Program-made: the position numbers and the translations under genes
The notes under the pieces: model-generated
Told to the model about the DNA's origin: nothing
Databases searched by the model: none
The model's input: only the letters and a program-made list of their open reading frames with translations
Part shown: one piece after another, positions 1 to 7,659 of the stretch
Numbering within the stretch: position 1 is the stretch's first letter
Layout: each line of letters opens with the position of its first letter
NCBI GenBank assembly: GCA_018970625.1
Contig: JAGWVZ010000074.1
Location: forward strand, 1 to 10,828
Direction of reading: 5' to 3'
DNA length: 10,828 nucleotides
DNA from: Myxococcales bacterium
GTDB lineage: Bacteria > Myxococcota > Bradymonadia > REDH01

Positions 1-1
1 G

Positions 2-397
2 TCGCACGCGTCGGTCATGCCGCATCTGGATCTGGGCGGCACGCGGCAGAACGTGCTCGCCGCCCGCATGGGCATTAGCAAGCAGGCCGTCGGGCAGCTG
101 CTGGACGAAATCGAGGATGCGGGTTTCATTTATCGAACCCCCGACCCCGCCGACAAACGCGCCCGTCTGGTGCGGCTCACCGAGTCGGGGCAGCAGGGGC
201 TCCTGGTGGCGTTGCAGGTCATGCGCGACGTCGAGCAGCAGCTTCGCAGGGCGGCGGTGCAAACGGACGTCGACGCGCTGAGTGGACTGTTGCAGACGCT
301 CATGCCGGGTCTCGAACAGCTGCACGCGCAGCTGGGCGCGCCGCCCGATTCAGCGAGTGCGTTTTCGCACACCCCGGGTGGCGATAACGAGGCCTGA
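2..397 (+). CDS. MarR-family transcriptional regulator, 5' end missing
   Basis: The 3' part of a winged-helix repressor or activator of the MarR family. The reading frame is open to the left edge, and an ATG at 17 lies inside the domain, so the real start is almost certainly outside the window. Visible from the left are the end of the dimerisation/HTH core, the recognition-helix region ([20 protein letters not shown], about codons 19-40 of the visible part), the wing with the family-typical [14 protein letters not shown] stretch, and a C-terminal dimerisation helix. About 40-50 residues are missing compared with a usual 140-170-residue MarR protein. It lies 107-134 bases upstream of an ABC efflux gene set on the same strand. 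MarR proteins often control adjacent exporters and respond to small lipophilic or phenolic ligands, so local control of the exporter is a reasonable inference. The ligand cannot be read from the sequence. Confidence 0.85.
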   Translation, partial: SHASVMPHLDLGGTRQNVLAARMGISKQAVGQLLDEIEDAGFIYRTPDPADKRARLVRLTESGQQGLLVALQVMRDVEQQLRRAAVQTDVDALSGLLQTLMPGLEQLHAQLGAPPDSASAFSHTPGGDNEA

Positions 398-423
398 TAC
401 CGCCCCGAAGGCCGGGCCAACAC

Positions 424-441
424 GCCGGCGACTGCGTCGGC
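424..441. promoter_or_regulatory. Imperfect dyad, possible MarR operator
   Basis: In the gap between the MarR gene and the ABC ATPase gene, the 18 bases GCCGGCGACTGCGTCGGC form an imperfect palindrome. Six of the seven positions in each arm pair around a 4-base centre. Its size and place, upstream of the exporter and next to a MarR gene, fit a MarR operator. In DNA this GC-rich such dyads also occur by chance. I see no convincing -35/-10 pair beside it. Binding is inferred only. Confidence 0.25.
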
Positions 442-531
442 AAGCGCGCGCAGCGTGGTGTCAGGGGCTGGCCCGCAGCTTGCACTTGCTACCGATGCCC
501 ACTGGTGCCCCCGCCTTTTACCCGGCTTTTC

Positions 532-1293
532 ATGCCCGTTTTGCATTCAGCCGACCCCGAGGCCGACACGCGTCCTGCGCCCGACGCCAACTCAGCCATT
601 GTGTCTGCCCGCGGCCTGACGCGCATTTATCGCATGGGAGAGGTCGATGTGGTGGCGCTGCGTGGCGCGACGCTGGAGCTCATGCAAGGCGAGCTGCTGG
701 TGCTGCTGGGTGCGTCGGGCAGCGGAAAATCCACCCTGCTCAATATTCTCGGGGGGCTGGATGTGGCCACCGAGGGCGAGCTGTGGTTTCGCGACCAGGA
801 CCTGAGTCGGGCCAGCGAGTCGCGGCTGACGCGCTATCGCCGTGACCATGTTGGTTTTGTCTTTCAGTTCTACAACCTCATTCCCAGCCTCACCGCGCGT
901 GAGAATGTGCAGCTGGTCACCGACATCGCACCCAATCCCATGCGCGCCGAGGATGCGCTGGCCATGGTGGGGCTCGAAGAACGCATGGACCATTTTCCGT
1001 CGCAGCTTTCGGGTGGCGAGCAGCAGCGGGTCGCCATCGCGCGCGCCGTCGCCAAGCGCCCCGACGTGCTCATGTGCGATGAACCCACGGGCGCGCTCGA
1101 TTACAAAACCGGCGTCCGGGTGCTCGAGGTCATTGAACGGGTGAACCGTGAGCTGGGTACCACCGCCGCCATCATCACCCACAACGCGCCCATCGCGGGT
1201 ATCGCCGACCGTGTGGTGACCATCTCGGACGGTCAGATTCGTTCGATTGAGCGCAACGCCACCCGGGGAAATGTCTCGGAGCTGCGATGGTAG
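532..1293 (+). CDS. ABC transporter ATP-binding protein (MacB/LolD/FtsE type)
   Basis: Cytoplasmic ATPase that should power the adjacent FtsX-type permease. Numbered from the ATG at 532, it has Walker [10 protein letters not shown] at 60-68, the family-typical Q-loop '[16 protein letters not shown]' segment, signature LSGGEQQR at 159-166, Walker B VLMCDEPT at 179-186 with the catalytic Glu, and the H-loop His near 217. All catalytic elements are intact. At 253 residues it has the usual size for the MacB/LolD/FtsE/DevA subgroup, which works with FtsX permeases in export or mechanotransmission rather than in uptake. A GTG at 505 would add nine residues. Neither start has a clear ribosome binding site, and the ATG is preferred as the stronger codon. 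The stop overlaps the permease start by seven bases (ATGGTAG), which points to translational coupling. The substrate is unknown. Confidence 0.92.
   Translation: MPVLHSADPEADTRPAPDANSAIVSARGLTRIYRMGEVDVVALRGATLELMQGELLVLLGASGSGKSTLLNILGGLDVATEGELWFRDQDLSRASESRLTRYRRDHVGFVFQFYNLIPSLTARENVQLVTDIAPNPMRAEDALAMVGLEERMDHFPSQLSGGEQQRVAIARAVAKRPDVLMCDEPTGALDYKTGVRVLEVIERVNRELGTTAAIITHNAPIAGIADRVVTISDGQIRSIERNATRGNVSELRW
1278..1281 (+). promoter_or_regulatory. Ribosome binding site of the FtsX permease gene
   Basis: GGAG lies five bases before the ATG at 1287, inside the end of the ATPase gene. It fixes the permease start at the 7-base overlap and supports coupled translation of the two subunits. Confidence 0.55.
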
Positions 1294-3653
1294 CCGCGTT
1301 ACACCGCAAATTGTTTCGGGATTTGTTTCGTCTGCAGGGGCAGGTGCTCACCATTGCGCTCGTGGTGGCCGCTGGCATCGCCTCCTTTGTTGCGCTGCGA
1401 AGCACGCTCTCTTCGCTGGAGTCGTCGCGCTCGCTCTACGAAGCCCAGTACCATTTCGGAGATATCTTCGCGCATGCCGAGCGTGTGCCCGATGAGGTAG
1501 CCGCCCGCCTGCTCGAGATTCAGGGTGTTGCGTCGGTGTATACGCGCGTGCTCGAGCGTGTCTCGATGCCGCTCGAAACCATGGTGGAGCCCGCAAATGG
1601 GCGCCTGATTTCGCTGCCCGACGGTGAAAATGCGCCGCTCAATGCCGTGTACCTGCGCGCCGGGCGATTTCCCGAAGCCGGGCGGTCGCGCGAGGTGGTG
1701 TTACTGTCCTCGTTCGCAGAATCGCACGCCCTGCGACTGGGCGATTCGGTGCCGCTGCTGGTACAGGGCCGACTGTACGACATGCAGGTGGTGGGTCTGG
1801 GCATGACGCCCGAGTTTATTTTCCCCATGGCCGAAGGCGACATGGCGCCCGACGACGAGCGTTTCTTCGTGGCCTGGATGAACGAGTCTGCCGTGAACGC
1901 CATGTATGACATGCGGGGGGCTTTCAACGATGTCGTCGTTGACCTGCAGCCGGGCGCATCGGGCGAGTCCGTGATCGAAGAAATAGACCGCTGGCTGGTG
2001 CCATTTGGTTCCAATGGGGCCATCGATCGGGACGGACAATTATCGTCTCATGCGGTGGATTCAGAGATGAGTCAGCTGCGCGTGATGGCGACCGCGGTGC
2101 CCATTCTTTTTTTACTGGTCGCCGCTTTTCTACTGAACGTGGTGCTGGGCCGCCTGGTGCAGCTGCAGCGTCCACAAATCGCGGCGCTCAAGGCGCTGGG
2201 TTATTCGAATATCGAAATTGGTACCCACTTTCTGTTGATGATGATGGTGGTGGTCGTGGTCGGTTCGGTGCTCGGCATCGTCGCCGGCGTCTGGCTGGGC
2301 ACTGCGCTCACCAACCTGTATGGCGACACGTTTCGGTTTCCCATTCTGCGGTTTCGCCTGCAGGGGGCCGTGGTCGTGATATCGCTGCTGATTAGCCTTG
2401 TGGCCGCCGTCGCCGGCGCGCTGCAATCGGTGCGGCAGGTGGTGGTGCTGCCCGCTGCAGAAGCCATGCGCCCCGAAGCGCCCGGTATTTTCCGAAAGGG
2501 TCTGCTGGACTGGTTTCGAATTTCGCAGATTACCGGCACCGCGGTGCGCATGGTCACCCGCGAAATGGCCAGCAAACCGTGGCGACTCGGCTTCTCGGTC
2601 GCAGCCATCGCCATGGCGGGCGCCATTCTGGTGGTCGGGCGATTTTCGGCCGACGCCTTCCATTACATGATGGAGATTCAATTCCAGAAATCGTGGCGCG
2701 AAGATGTCACTGTTACCTTTATGCGCCCCGTATCGATGGCCACCATTCAGGAACTAAACCGTATTCCCGGCGTGCTCGAAGCCGAGGGCATTCGGGCGGT
2801 CGGCGCCCGTGTGCGTCATTTACACTACGAACGCGATGTGCCCATGCAGTGGATGAGCCGTGACTCGGACCTGCGCGAGCTGTGGGATATTGATGAGGTG
2901 CGGTTTTACGTCCCGCCTGACGGCGTACTCATGACCACGGCGCTGGCCACGGCTCTTCACCTGCGCCCGGGCGATACCTTTCTGGCCGATATTCTGGAGG
3001 GCCAGCGTCCGCAGGTCGAGCTGCGGGTCGTGGGTACCGTGGTGGAACCCTTTGGCATGCAGGTGTATCTGTCGCAAGAGCTGGGCATGCAAATCGCCAA
3101 CGAGCCGCCATTGGCCAACATGGCCCTGCTGCGCATTGATCCGCAGCTCGCCGACGTGGTGCAGGACCACCTGCAGGAGATCCCCGGGGTGCTGACCTCC
3201 ATGCAGAAATTCAGGCTTATTTCCCGATTTACCGACCAGACCGGCAAAATGATGTTCTCGATGACCCTGATCCTGACCGTGCTGGCCAGCACCATCGCGG
3301 TCGGGGTGGTGTACAATAACGCCCGCATTGCCCTGTCGATGCGCGGCCGTGACCTGGCCAGCCTGCGCGTCCTCGGATTTACCCGCTCCGAAATTGCAGT
3401 TATTTTTCACGGCGAAATTGCCTTGCAGGTTCTGTTGGCCATTCCTCCCGGTATTCTGGTGGGACGCTGGATTTCGATCGCCGTCGCCAAATCCATGAAT
3501 CCCGAAATATTCCGGTTACCACTCCTTACCTCCAACGCGACCATCCTGTTTGTTAGCGCGGTGTTGGTGGGCTCGGGATTGATAAGCAGCCTGCTGGTCA
3601 ACGGGCGGCTCAACAACCTTGACCTTATCGCCGTGCTAAAAGCTCGGGAGTAA
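1287..3653 (+). CDS. FtsX-like ABC transporter permease with two FtsX domains
   Basis: Inner-membrane permease of 788 residues, partner of the ATPase it overlaps. The layout is duplicated. TM1 (about 19-40) is followed by a periplasmic MacB-PCD-like domain (about 45-265) and three helices (about 267-290, 315-338, 360-380). The second half has TM5 (about 435-452), a second periplasmic domain (about 460-655), and TM6-8 (about 657-680, 712-735, 751-771). The cytoplasmic coupling stretches '[15 protein letters not shown]' and '[15 protein letters not shown]' after TM2 and TM6 are the FtsX-family contacts with the ATPase and confirm the internal repeat. MacB has four helices per chain and works as a dimer, so this fused eight-helix chain may act as a single permease unit. 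With the downstream adaptor it suggests efflux across the envelope. Lipoprotein release (LolCDE-like) is less likely because an HlyD-type adaptor is encoded next to it. Confidence 0.9.
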   Translation: MVAALHRKLFRDLFRLQGQVLTIALVVAAGIASFVALRSTLSSLESSRSLYEAQYHFGDIFAHAERVPDEVAARLLEIQGVASVYTRVLERVSMPLETMVEPANGRLISLPDGENAPLNAVYLRAGRFPEAGRSREVVLLSSFAESHALRLGDSVPLLVQGRLYDMQVVGLGMTPEFIFPMAEGDMAPDDERFFVAWMNESAVNAMYDMRGAFNDVVVDLQPGASGESVIEEIDRWLVPFGSNGAIDRDGQLSSHAVDSEMSQLRVMATAVPILFLLVAAFLLNVVLGRLVQLQRPQIAALKALGYSNIEIGTHFLLMMMVVVVVGSVLGIVAGVWLGTALTNLYGDTFRFPILRFRLQGAVVVISLLISLVAAVAGALQSVRQVVVLPAAEAMRPEAPGIFRKGLLDWFRISQITGTAVRMVTREMASKPWRLGFSVAAIAMAGAILVVGRFSADAFHYMMEIQFQKSWREDVTVTFMRPVSMATIQELNRIPGVLEAEGIRAVGARVRHLHYERDVPMQWMSRDSDLRELWDIDEVRFYVPPDGVLMTTALATALHLRPGDTFLADILEGQRPQVELRVVGTVVEPFGMQVYLSQELGMQIANEPPLANMALLRIDPQLADVVQDHLQEIPGVLTSMQKFRLISRFTDQTGKMMFSMTLILTVLASTIAVGVVYNNARIALSMRGRDLASLRVLGFTRSEIAVIFHGEIALQVLLAIPPGILVGRWISIAVAKSMNPEIFRLPLLTSNATILFVSAVLVGSGLISSLLVNGRLNNLDLIAVLKARE
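3646..3650 (+). promoter_or_regulatory. Ribosome binding site of the adaptor gene
   Basis: GGGAG sits six bases before the ATG at 3657 and overlaps the end of the permease coding region. It supports 3657 as the adaptor start and expression from the same transcript. Confidence 0.6.
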
Positions 3654-3656
3654 ACC

Positions 3657-5012
3657 ATGTCCACCTCGGGTCCACTTCCTCTGCTGCTTGTGCTGGCAGC
3701 GTCTCTGCAAGCCCGCGTCATACGCTGGTTCCTGATTGCCGCGGTCGCTGTCGCCTGTGCCTGGGCAGGCTGGATTGCCCTTCACCCCCAACCCCCCGAT
3801 GTGCTGGTTCACCTCGTGCAGACGGGGCCCATGGAGGTGCGTGTCGAGGCCGATGGCGTGACGCGCATTCGCGAACGGGTGGTCGTATCGGCACCCGCCG
3901 CCGGACAGACCTCGCGGCTCACCCTGCGGCCCGGCGACGTGCTGCGCGCTGGCGACGTCATTACTCAGCTCTCGGCGCCGCCCGCCGCCCTGCTGGACGC
4001 CCGAACGCGCGCCGAAACCGAAGCGCGCGGCGCGGGTGCCCGCGACATGCTGCGGCAGGCGCAGCGCATGGAGACGCTGGCCCAGCAGGCGCTGGACTAT
4101 GCACAGACCGAAGAGACTCGCCTCGCTCACCTTCAGGAGCGCGGCACCGTCACCATGGCCGCTCTCGAATCGGCACAGTTTGCCGTGCGCTCGCGCGAGG
4201 CCGATCTCGCCAGCGCCCGATTGCAGTCGCGCGTCGCGCGGCACAACGTCGATCAGGTCCAGGCGGTTTTGCAGGGCGGCGATGCGACCGAGGGGAGCGC
4301 CATGGCCATTACCGCGCCCGTCGACGGGGTGGTGCTCCGCGTGCTGCAGGAAGACGCCGCAGTGGTTGCACCCGGCATGCCGATTCTGGAGATGGGCGAC
4401 CCCGCGGCCATCGAGGTGGTTGCCGATGTGCTGACCGCCGACGCCGTTCGCATCGACGTGGGTGCACATGTCACGCTCGGCCGCTGGGGAGGGCAGACCG
4501 ACCTGTACGGGCATGTGGCCCGCATTGAACCGCAGGCGTTTACCCGGGTGTCTGCGCTGGGCGTAGAAGAGCAGCGCGTCAATGTGCGCATTGACCTCGA
4601 CGGCGACCCGTCGCTGTGGCGGCGAGTCGGCGACGGATGGCGCATTGAGGCTGGCATTCGCACCTGGATGGCCCCCTCGGTGTTGCAGGTGCCGCAGAAT
4701 GCACTGTTTCGATACGGTGAGCAGTGGGCCGTGTACACCGTACACGACGAGGTGGTTCACCTTACACCCGTGGAGCTCGGGCAACGAGACGACCGTACCG
4801 CGCAGGTGTTGTCGGGCCTCGCGCCGGGTGACCGCGTGATTCTGCACCCCAGCGACGCCATTCAGGAAGGGTTGCGGGTGGTCGCCGTCGTCGATAGCAG
4901 CCTCTCGTCAGACTCGGCCCCGTTGCATGAAGCTGAAAATGTCCACGAAGGCAGCGACTCTGCCGCCCTGAGCGGTCTAACCGAAGCCGTGACCGGGGGT
5001 TCGGCGGAGTAG
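3657..5012 (+). CDS. HlyD/AcrA-type periplasmic adaptor (membrane fusion protein) of ABC exporter
   Basis: Adaptor that should link the inner-membrane ABC permease to an outer-membrane channel. The 451-residue chain has an N-terminal membrane anchor (about 22-42) with no clear cleavage site. The first lipoyl/barrel-sandwich half is about 74-112 (VVVSAP, then LRPGDVLRAGDVI). A long Ala/Arg/Gln/Glu-rich alpha-hairpin coiled coil is about 113-208, the second lipoyl half about 216-248 ('ITAPVDGVVLRVL', 'VVAPGMPILEM'), followed by a beta-barrel (about 250-335) and a membrane-proximal domain (about 340-412, 'VPQNALF', 'VLSGLAPGDRVI'). This order is that of RND/ABC adaptors such as AcrA, MacA and HlyD. 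The last 38 residues are a Ser/Glu-rich, probably disordered tail. The gene starts three bases after the permease stop behind a good ribosome binding site. No TolC-like gene is present here, so the channel must come from elsewhere. Confidence 0.9.
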   Translation: MSTSGPLPLLLVLAASLQARVIRWFLIAAVAVACAWAGWIALHPQPPDVLVHLVQTGPMEVRVEADGVTRIRERVVVSAPAAGQTSRLTLRPGDVLRAGDVITQLSAPPAALLDARTRAETEARGAGARDMLRQAQRMETLAQQALDYAQTEETRLAHLQERGTVTMAALESAQFAVRSREADLASARLQSRVARHNVDQVQAVLQGGDATEGSAMAITAPVDGVVLRVLQEDAAVVAPGMPILEMGDPAAIEVVADVLTADAVRIDVGAHVTLGRWGGQTDLYGHVARIEPQAFTRVSALGVEEQRVNVRIDLDGDPSLWRRVGDGWRIEAGIRTWMAPSVLQVPQNALFRYGEQWAVYTVHDEVVHLTPVELGQRDDRTAQVLSGLAPGDRVILHPSDAIQEGLRVVAVVDSSLSSDSAPLHEAENVHEGSDSAALSGLTEAVTGGSAE

Positions 5013-5042
5013 CCCGGGGTAGCGTTCGCTGGTTTGTAGTCC

Positions 5043-5062
5043 GTTACCGTGCCTGCGGTGAC
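5043..5062 (+). terminator. Hairpin in the convergent gap, possible terminator of the efflux operon
   Basis: GTTACCG, loop TGCCTG, then CGGTGAC forms a 7-bp stem (one G-U pair in + strand RNA) 30 bases after the adaptor stop. A smaller dyad, CTACG-TG-CGTAG, follows at 5065-5076. Neither is followed by a U-run, so intrinsic termination is doubtful. The convergent arrangement with tex makes some transcription end-point here likely. Confidence 0.3.
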
Positions 5063-5080
5063 ATCTACGTGCGTAGCCCT

Positions 5081-7498
5081 TTAGCGCTTCAACAGCGACG
5101 CAAACGGTCGATTATCGAGCGACTCCTTTGCAGGCTGCTGTGGTTGCGGCTTGCGGTCCTGTGGTCGACCGCCACCCTGACGATTGCCGCCGTCACCTGA
5201 CCGTGCACCGCCCTGCGTCGAGGGTGGGGCAGGGCGCTGCCCGCTCCCCGACTGGCCACCACGTGCGTCGTGTTGCCGAGGCTCCGGGGGACGCTGAGCA
5301 CCGGCGCGCAGCTCGTCGAGCTCGCCCGATCGGGCGGTCAGGCTAATGCGCCGGCGCGCGACATCGACCTCCATGACCCGCACCGTTATGCGGTCGCCCG
5401 CCTTGACGAGCTGCGCGGGGTCACGAACGAAATTGTCGCTCAGGTGCGACACGTGCACCAGGCCGTCCTGATGCACGCCGACGTCCACAAAGGCGCCAAA
5501 GGCGGTCACGTTGGTCACGACACCTTCCAGCGACATGCCCACCCGAAGGTCTTCGATGGCATGCACGTCGTCGCGGAATTTCGGTGGTTCAAAAGTCTCG
5601 CGCGGGTCGCGGCCGGGCTTTGCCAGCTCGCTCACAATATCGCGCAGGGTGGGCAGGCCCACATCTTCGCTCACGTACCGGTCCAGCGGAATGCTGGTCG
5701 CCAGAGACGCATTGCCGACGAGCGATTTCAGCGGAACACCCAGATCGGCCGCCATGCGCTCGACCAGCGCGTAACGCTCGGGGTGAACGGCCGATGCATC
5801 GAGCGGGTGCTCCGACGAACGCAGCCGAATGAAGCCGGCACATTGCTCAAACGTGCGGGGGCCCAGGCCCGGCACCTGCAACAATTGTTTGCGGGAACGA
5901 AAGGCGCCGTTCTGTTGCCGGAATTCGATGATTTTCTTCGCTGTGCCCGGACCAATGCCGGCGACGTACGACAACAGCGGCGCCGAGGCGGTATTCAGCT
6001 CGACGCCTACGTGGTTGACGCAAGACTCCACCACGTCGGACAATTTTCGCTGCAACAGGGGCTGATGCACGTCGTGCTGGTACTGACCCACGCCAATCGC
6101 CTTCGGGTCAATCTTCACCAGCTCGGCCAGCGGGTCCTGCATGCGGCGACCAATCGAGATGGCGCCTCGAATGGTCAGGTCCAGGTCAGGAAACTCCTCG
6201 CGCGCGACGTCCGAGGCAGAATAAACGCTGGCGCCGGCTTCGTTCACCGGAACCACCAGTACGTCGGCGATTGCGTTGTCGCGCAGCACCTGCTTCGCAA
6301 AAGTTTCGGTCTCGCGACCGCCTGTTCCGTTGCCGATGGCGATCGCAAACGGCACGTATTTCTTTACGAAACGCGCAAGGTCCACCGCGGCCTGCTGCGC
6401 CTTCTGTTCGCCGAGCGCCGGGAAAATGGTGATGTATTCCAGCATTTTCCCGGTGGCATCCAGCGCGACACATTTGCACCCCGTCCGCAAACCGGGATCA
6501 ATCCCGATAATATTCTTTTCGCCGGCCGGAGCAGCGAGCAGCAGGTTGCGTAAATTCGACGCGAAAATATCGACCGCCTCCACGTCGGAGCGCAGTTTGA
6601 GTTCCACGCGCATGTCGGTCTCGATCGACGGCAGCAGCAGGCGCTTGCACCCATCCTCGACGGCCTGACGCAGCTGCGGAGCCCACGGCGAGCGCGGCTC
6701 GACCCCCATGGACGCGGTGACCCGGTCGGCGAGCCGGCCAGCGTCCACCGCGATATCCGCGCGCAAAAGGCCCTCTTTTTCGCCACGACGAATGGCCAGA
6801 TACCGGTGCGAAGGCATCTTCGCGATCGGCTCACGGAAATCATAATATTGCTCGAATTTCGTGCGCTGCTTCTTCGCCTCGTCCGTCGCTTCGGTGACCA
6901 GCACCCCCTCCCGCTCAAACGTCTCGCGGGCCAGGCCGCGCACGTCCGCCCGGTCCGCGACCATTTCGGCCACCATATCCCGCGCGCCCGCCAGCGCATC
7001 GTCGACGGTCGCGACCTCGGGGCCCAGAAACGCGGCTGCCTCCGTGGTGGGAACGCCCTGCAAACCCTGTGAAAGTATCTGCAACGCCAGGGGCTCCAGA
7101 CCGCGCTCGCGCGCGATCACCGCGCGGGTGCGACGCTTCTTTTTATACGGCGCAAACAGGTCCTCGACGCGCGCCTTGGTGGTCGCGCCCACAATCTGGT
7201 TCAGCAGCTCGCGCGTCAGCCTGCCCTGTTCTGCGATCGCCTCGAGCACCGCCTGCTTACGCTCGTGGAGCTCGGCCAGATACGTACGGCGCTCGTCAAT
7301 ATCCCGAATCTGCACCTCGTCCAGCCCTCCCGTCGCTTCTTTGCGATAACGCGCAATAAACGGAACCGTCGCTCCCTCTGTCAGCAGCTTCAGCACCGAC
7401 CCGACACCCGTGCGCGGCAACTGAAGCTCGCGCGCCAGGGCCTCGGTCGGGTCAAAGGGGGGCAGACTCGGGGCAGGTACCGTCGTCACGTCAGACAT
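5081..7498 (-). CDS. tex: Transcription accessory protein Tex (S1 RNA-binding)
   Basis: Tex is a conserved cytoplasmic nucleic-acid-binding protein linked to transcription and, in some bacteria, to toxin expression, stress tolerance or RNA handling. The match to E. coli Tex is clear along the chain. Numbered from the ATG at 7498, the N-terminal Tex region comes first, with the conserved TVPFIARYRKE(A/I)TGGLD segment. A YqgF/RNase H-like domain follows (GIDPGLRTG with Asp about 334, IGNGTGGRETE). Next come the EFPDLD and DPLAELVKIDPK(A/S)IGVGQYQHD signatures, helix-hairpin-helix motifs (GIGPGTAKKI about 514, then VPGLGPRTFEQCAGF), and an S1 domain (about 655-724). The last 80 residues are a Gly/Gln/Arg/Pro-rich tail. 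In-frame ATGs at 7561, 7558 and 7510 are alternative starts. 7498 is chosen because of an AAGAG just upstream and the MSDV-type beginning, but this is not certain. The gene lies downstream of the envelope-protein gene on the same strand. Confidence 0.96.
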   Translation of the reverse strand: MSDVTTVPAPSLPPFDPTEALARELQLPRTGVGSVLKLLTEGATVPFIARYRKEATGGLDEVQIRDIDERRTYLAELHERKQAVLEAIAEQGRLTRELLNQIVGATTKARVEDLFAPYKKKRRTRAVIARERGLEPLALQILSQGLQGVPTTEAAAFLGPEVATVDDALAGARDMVAEMVADRADVRGLARETFEREGVLVTEATDEAKKQRTKFEQYYDFREPIAKMPSHRYLAIRRGEKEGLLRADIAVDAGRLADRVTASMGVEPRSPWAPQLRQAVEDGCKRLLLPSIETDMRVELKLRSDVEAVDIFASNLRNLLLAAPAGEKNIIGIDPGLRTGCKCVALDATGKMLEYITIFPALGEQKAQQAAVDLARFVKKYVPFAIAIGNGTGGRETETFAKQVLRDNAIADVLVVPVNEAGASVYSASDVAREEFPDLDLTIRGAISIGRRMQDPLAELVKIDPKAIGVGQYQHDVHQPLLQRKLSDVVESCVNHVGVELNTASAPLLSYVAGIGPGTAKKIIEFRQQNGAFRSRKQLLQVPGLGPRTFEQCAGFIRLRSSEHPLDASAVHPERYALVERMAADLGVPLKSLVGNASLATSIPLDRYVSEDVGLPTLRDIVSELAKPGRDPRETFEPPKFRDDVHAIEDLRVGMSLEGVVTNVTAFGAFVDVGVHQDGLVHVSHLSDNFVRDPAQLVKAGDRITVRVMEVDVARRRISLTARSGELDELRAGAQRPPEPRQHDARGGQSGSGQRPAPPSTQGGARSGDGGNRQGGGRPQDRKPQPQQPAKESLDNRPFASLLKR

Positions 7499-7581
7499 AG
7501 CGCTCTTCATGGGAGGATCATCGGATTCCCCGTCGAGTCTGTCTGCACGCACATCCATCACCCTTGGGGGACAGCCTGCCT

Positions 7582-7623
7582 ACCTGAACCCGGGGGCGAA
7601 AACAACGGAAAATGTGTTCAGGT
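7582..7623. repeat. Perfect 8-bp inverted repeat upstream of tex
   Basis: ACCTGAAC (7582-7589) and GTTCAGGT (7616-7623) are exact reverse complements separated by 26 bases. The pair lies between the stop of the envelope-protein gene and the tex start. The two arms are centred about 34 bp apart, close to three helical turns, so a pair of operator half-sites is possible. A loose RNA stem is the alternative. No U-run follows on either strand. Confidence 0.5.
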
Positions 7624-7625
7624 GC

Positions 7626-7653
7626 GCGGTGCGCCAGCGCGTGGGTGCACCGC
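7626..7653 (-). terminator. GC-rich hairpin just after the envelope-protein gene
   Basis: GCGGTGC (7626-7632) pairs with GCACCGC (7647-7653), a 7-bp all-Watson-Crick stem whose loop can pair two further bases. It begins six bases past the stop at 7660 of the - strand gene. About 13 bases further along the transcript are two short T-runs, but none directly abuts the stem, so this is at best a weak or Rho-aided terminator. It may separate or attenuate transcription into tex. Confidence 0.35.
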
Positions 7654-7659
7654 TGCGCA

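Noticed and set aside
17..19. ATG at 17 as the start of a complete 126-residue MarR protein.
   Set aside because: It falls in the middle of the helical core just before the HTH. The frame is open to the left edge and the N-terminal dimerisation helices would be missing.
505..531. GTG at 505 as the start of the ABC ATPase.
   Set aside because: It has no ribosome binding site, and the ATG at 532 gives a normal-length ATPase. It remains possible but is less favoured.
3636..4847. A 403-codon open frame on the - strand opposite the adaptor gene.
   Set aside because: The + strand encodes a complete HlyD-type adaptor in operon order. The antisense product is His/Gly/Arg-rich with no recognisable motif.
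5065..5076. CTACG-TG-CGTAG dyad as an independent terminator of tex.
   Set aside because: The stem is only 4-5 bp with a tiny loop and no U-run on either strand.
5270..6553. A 427-codon open frame on the + strand opposite tex.
   Set aside because: The - strand matches Tex along its whole length. The + frame is Arg/His/Gln-rich shadow sequence.
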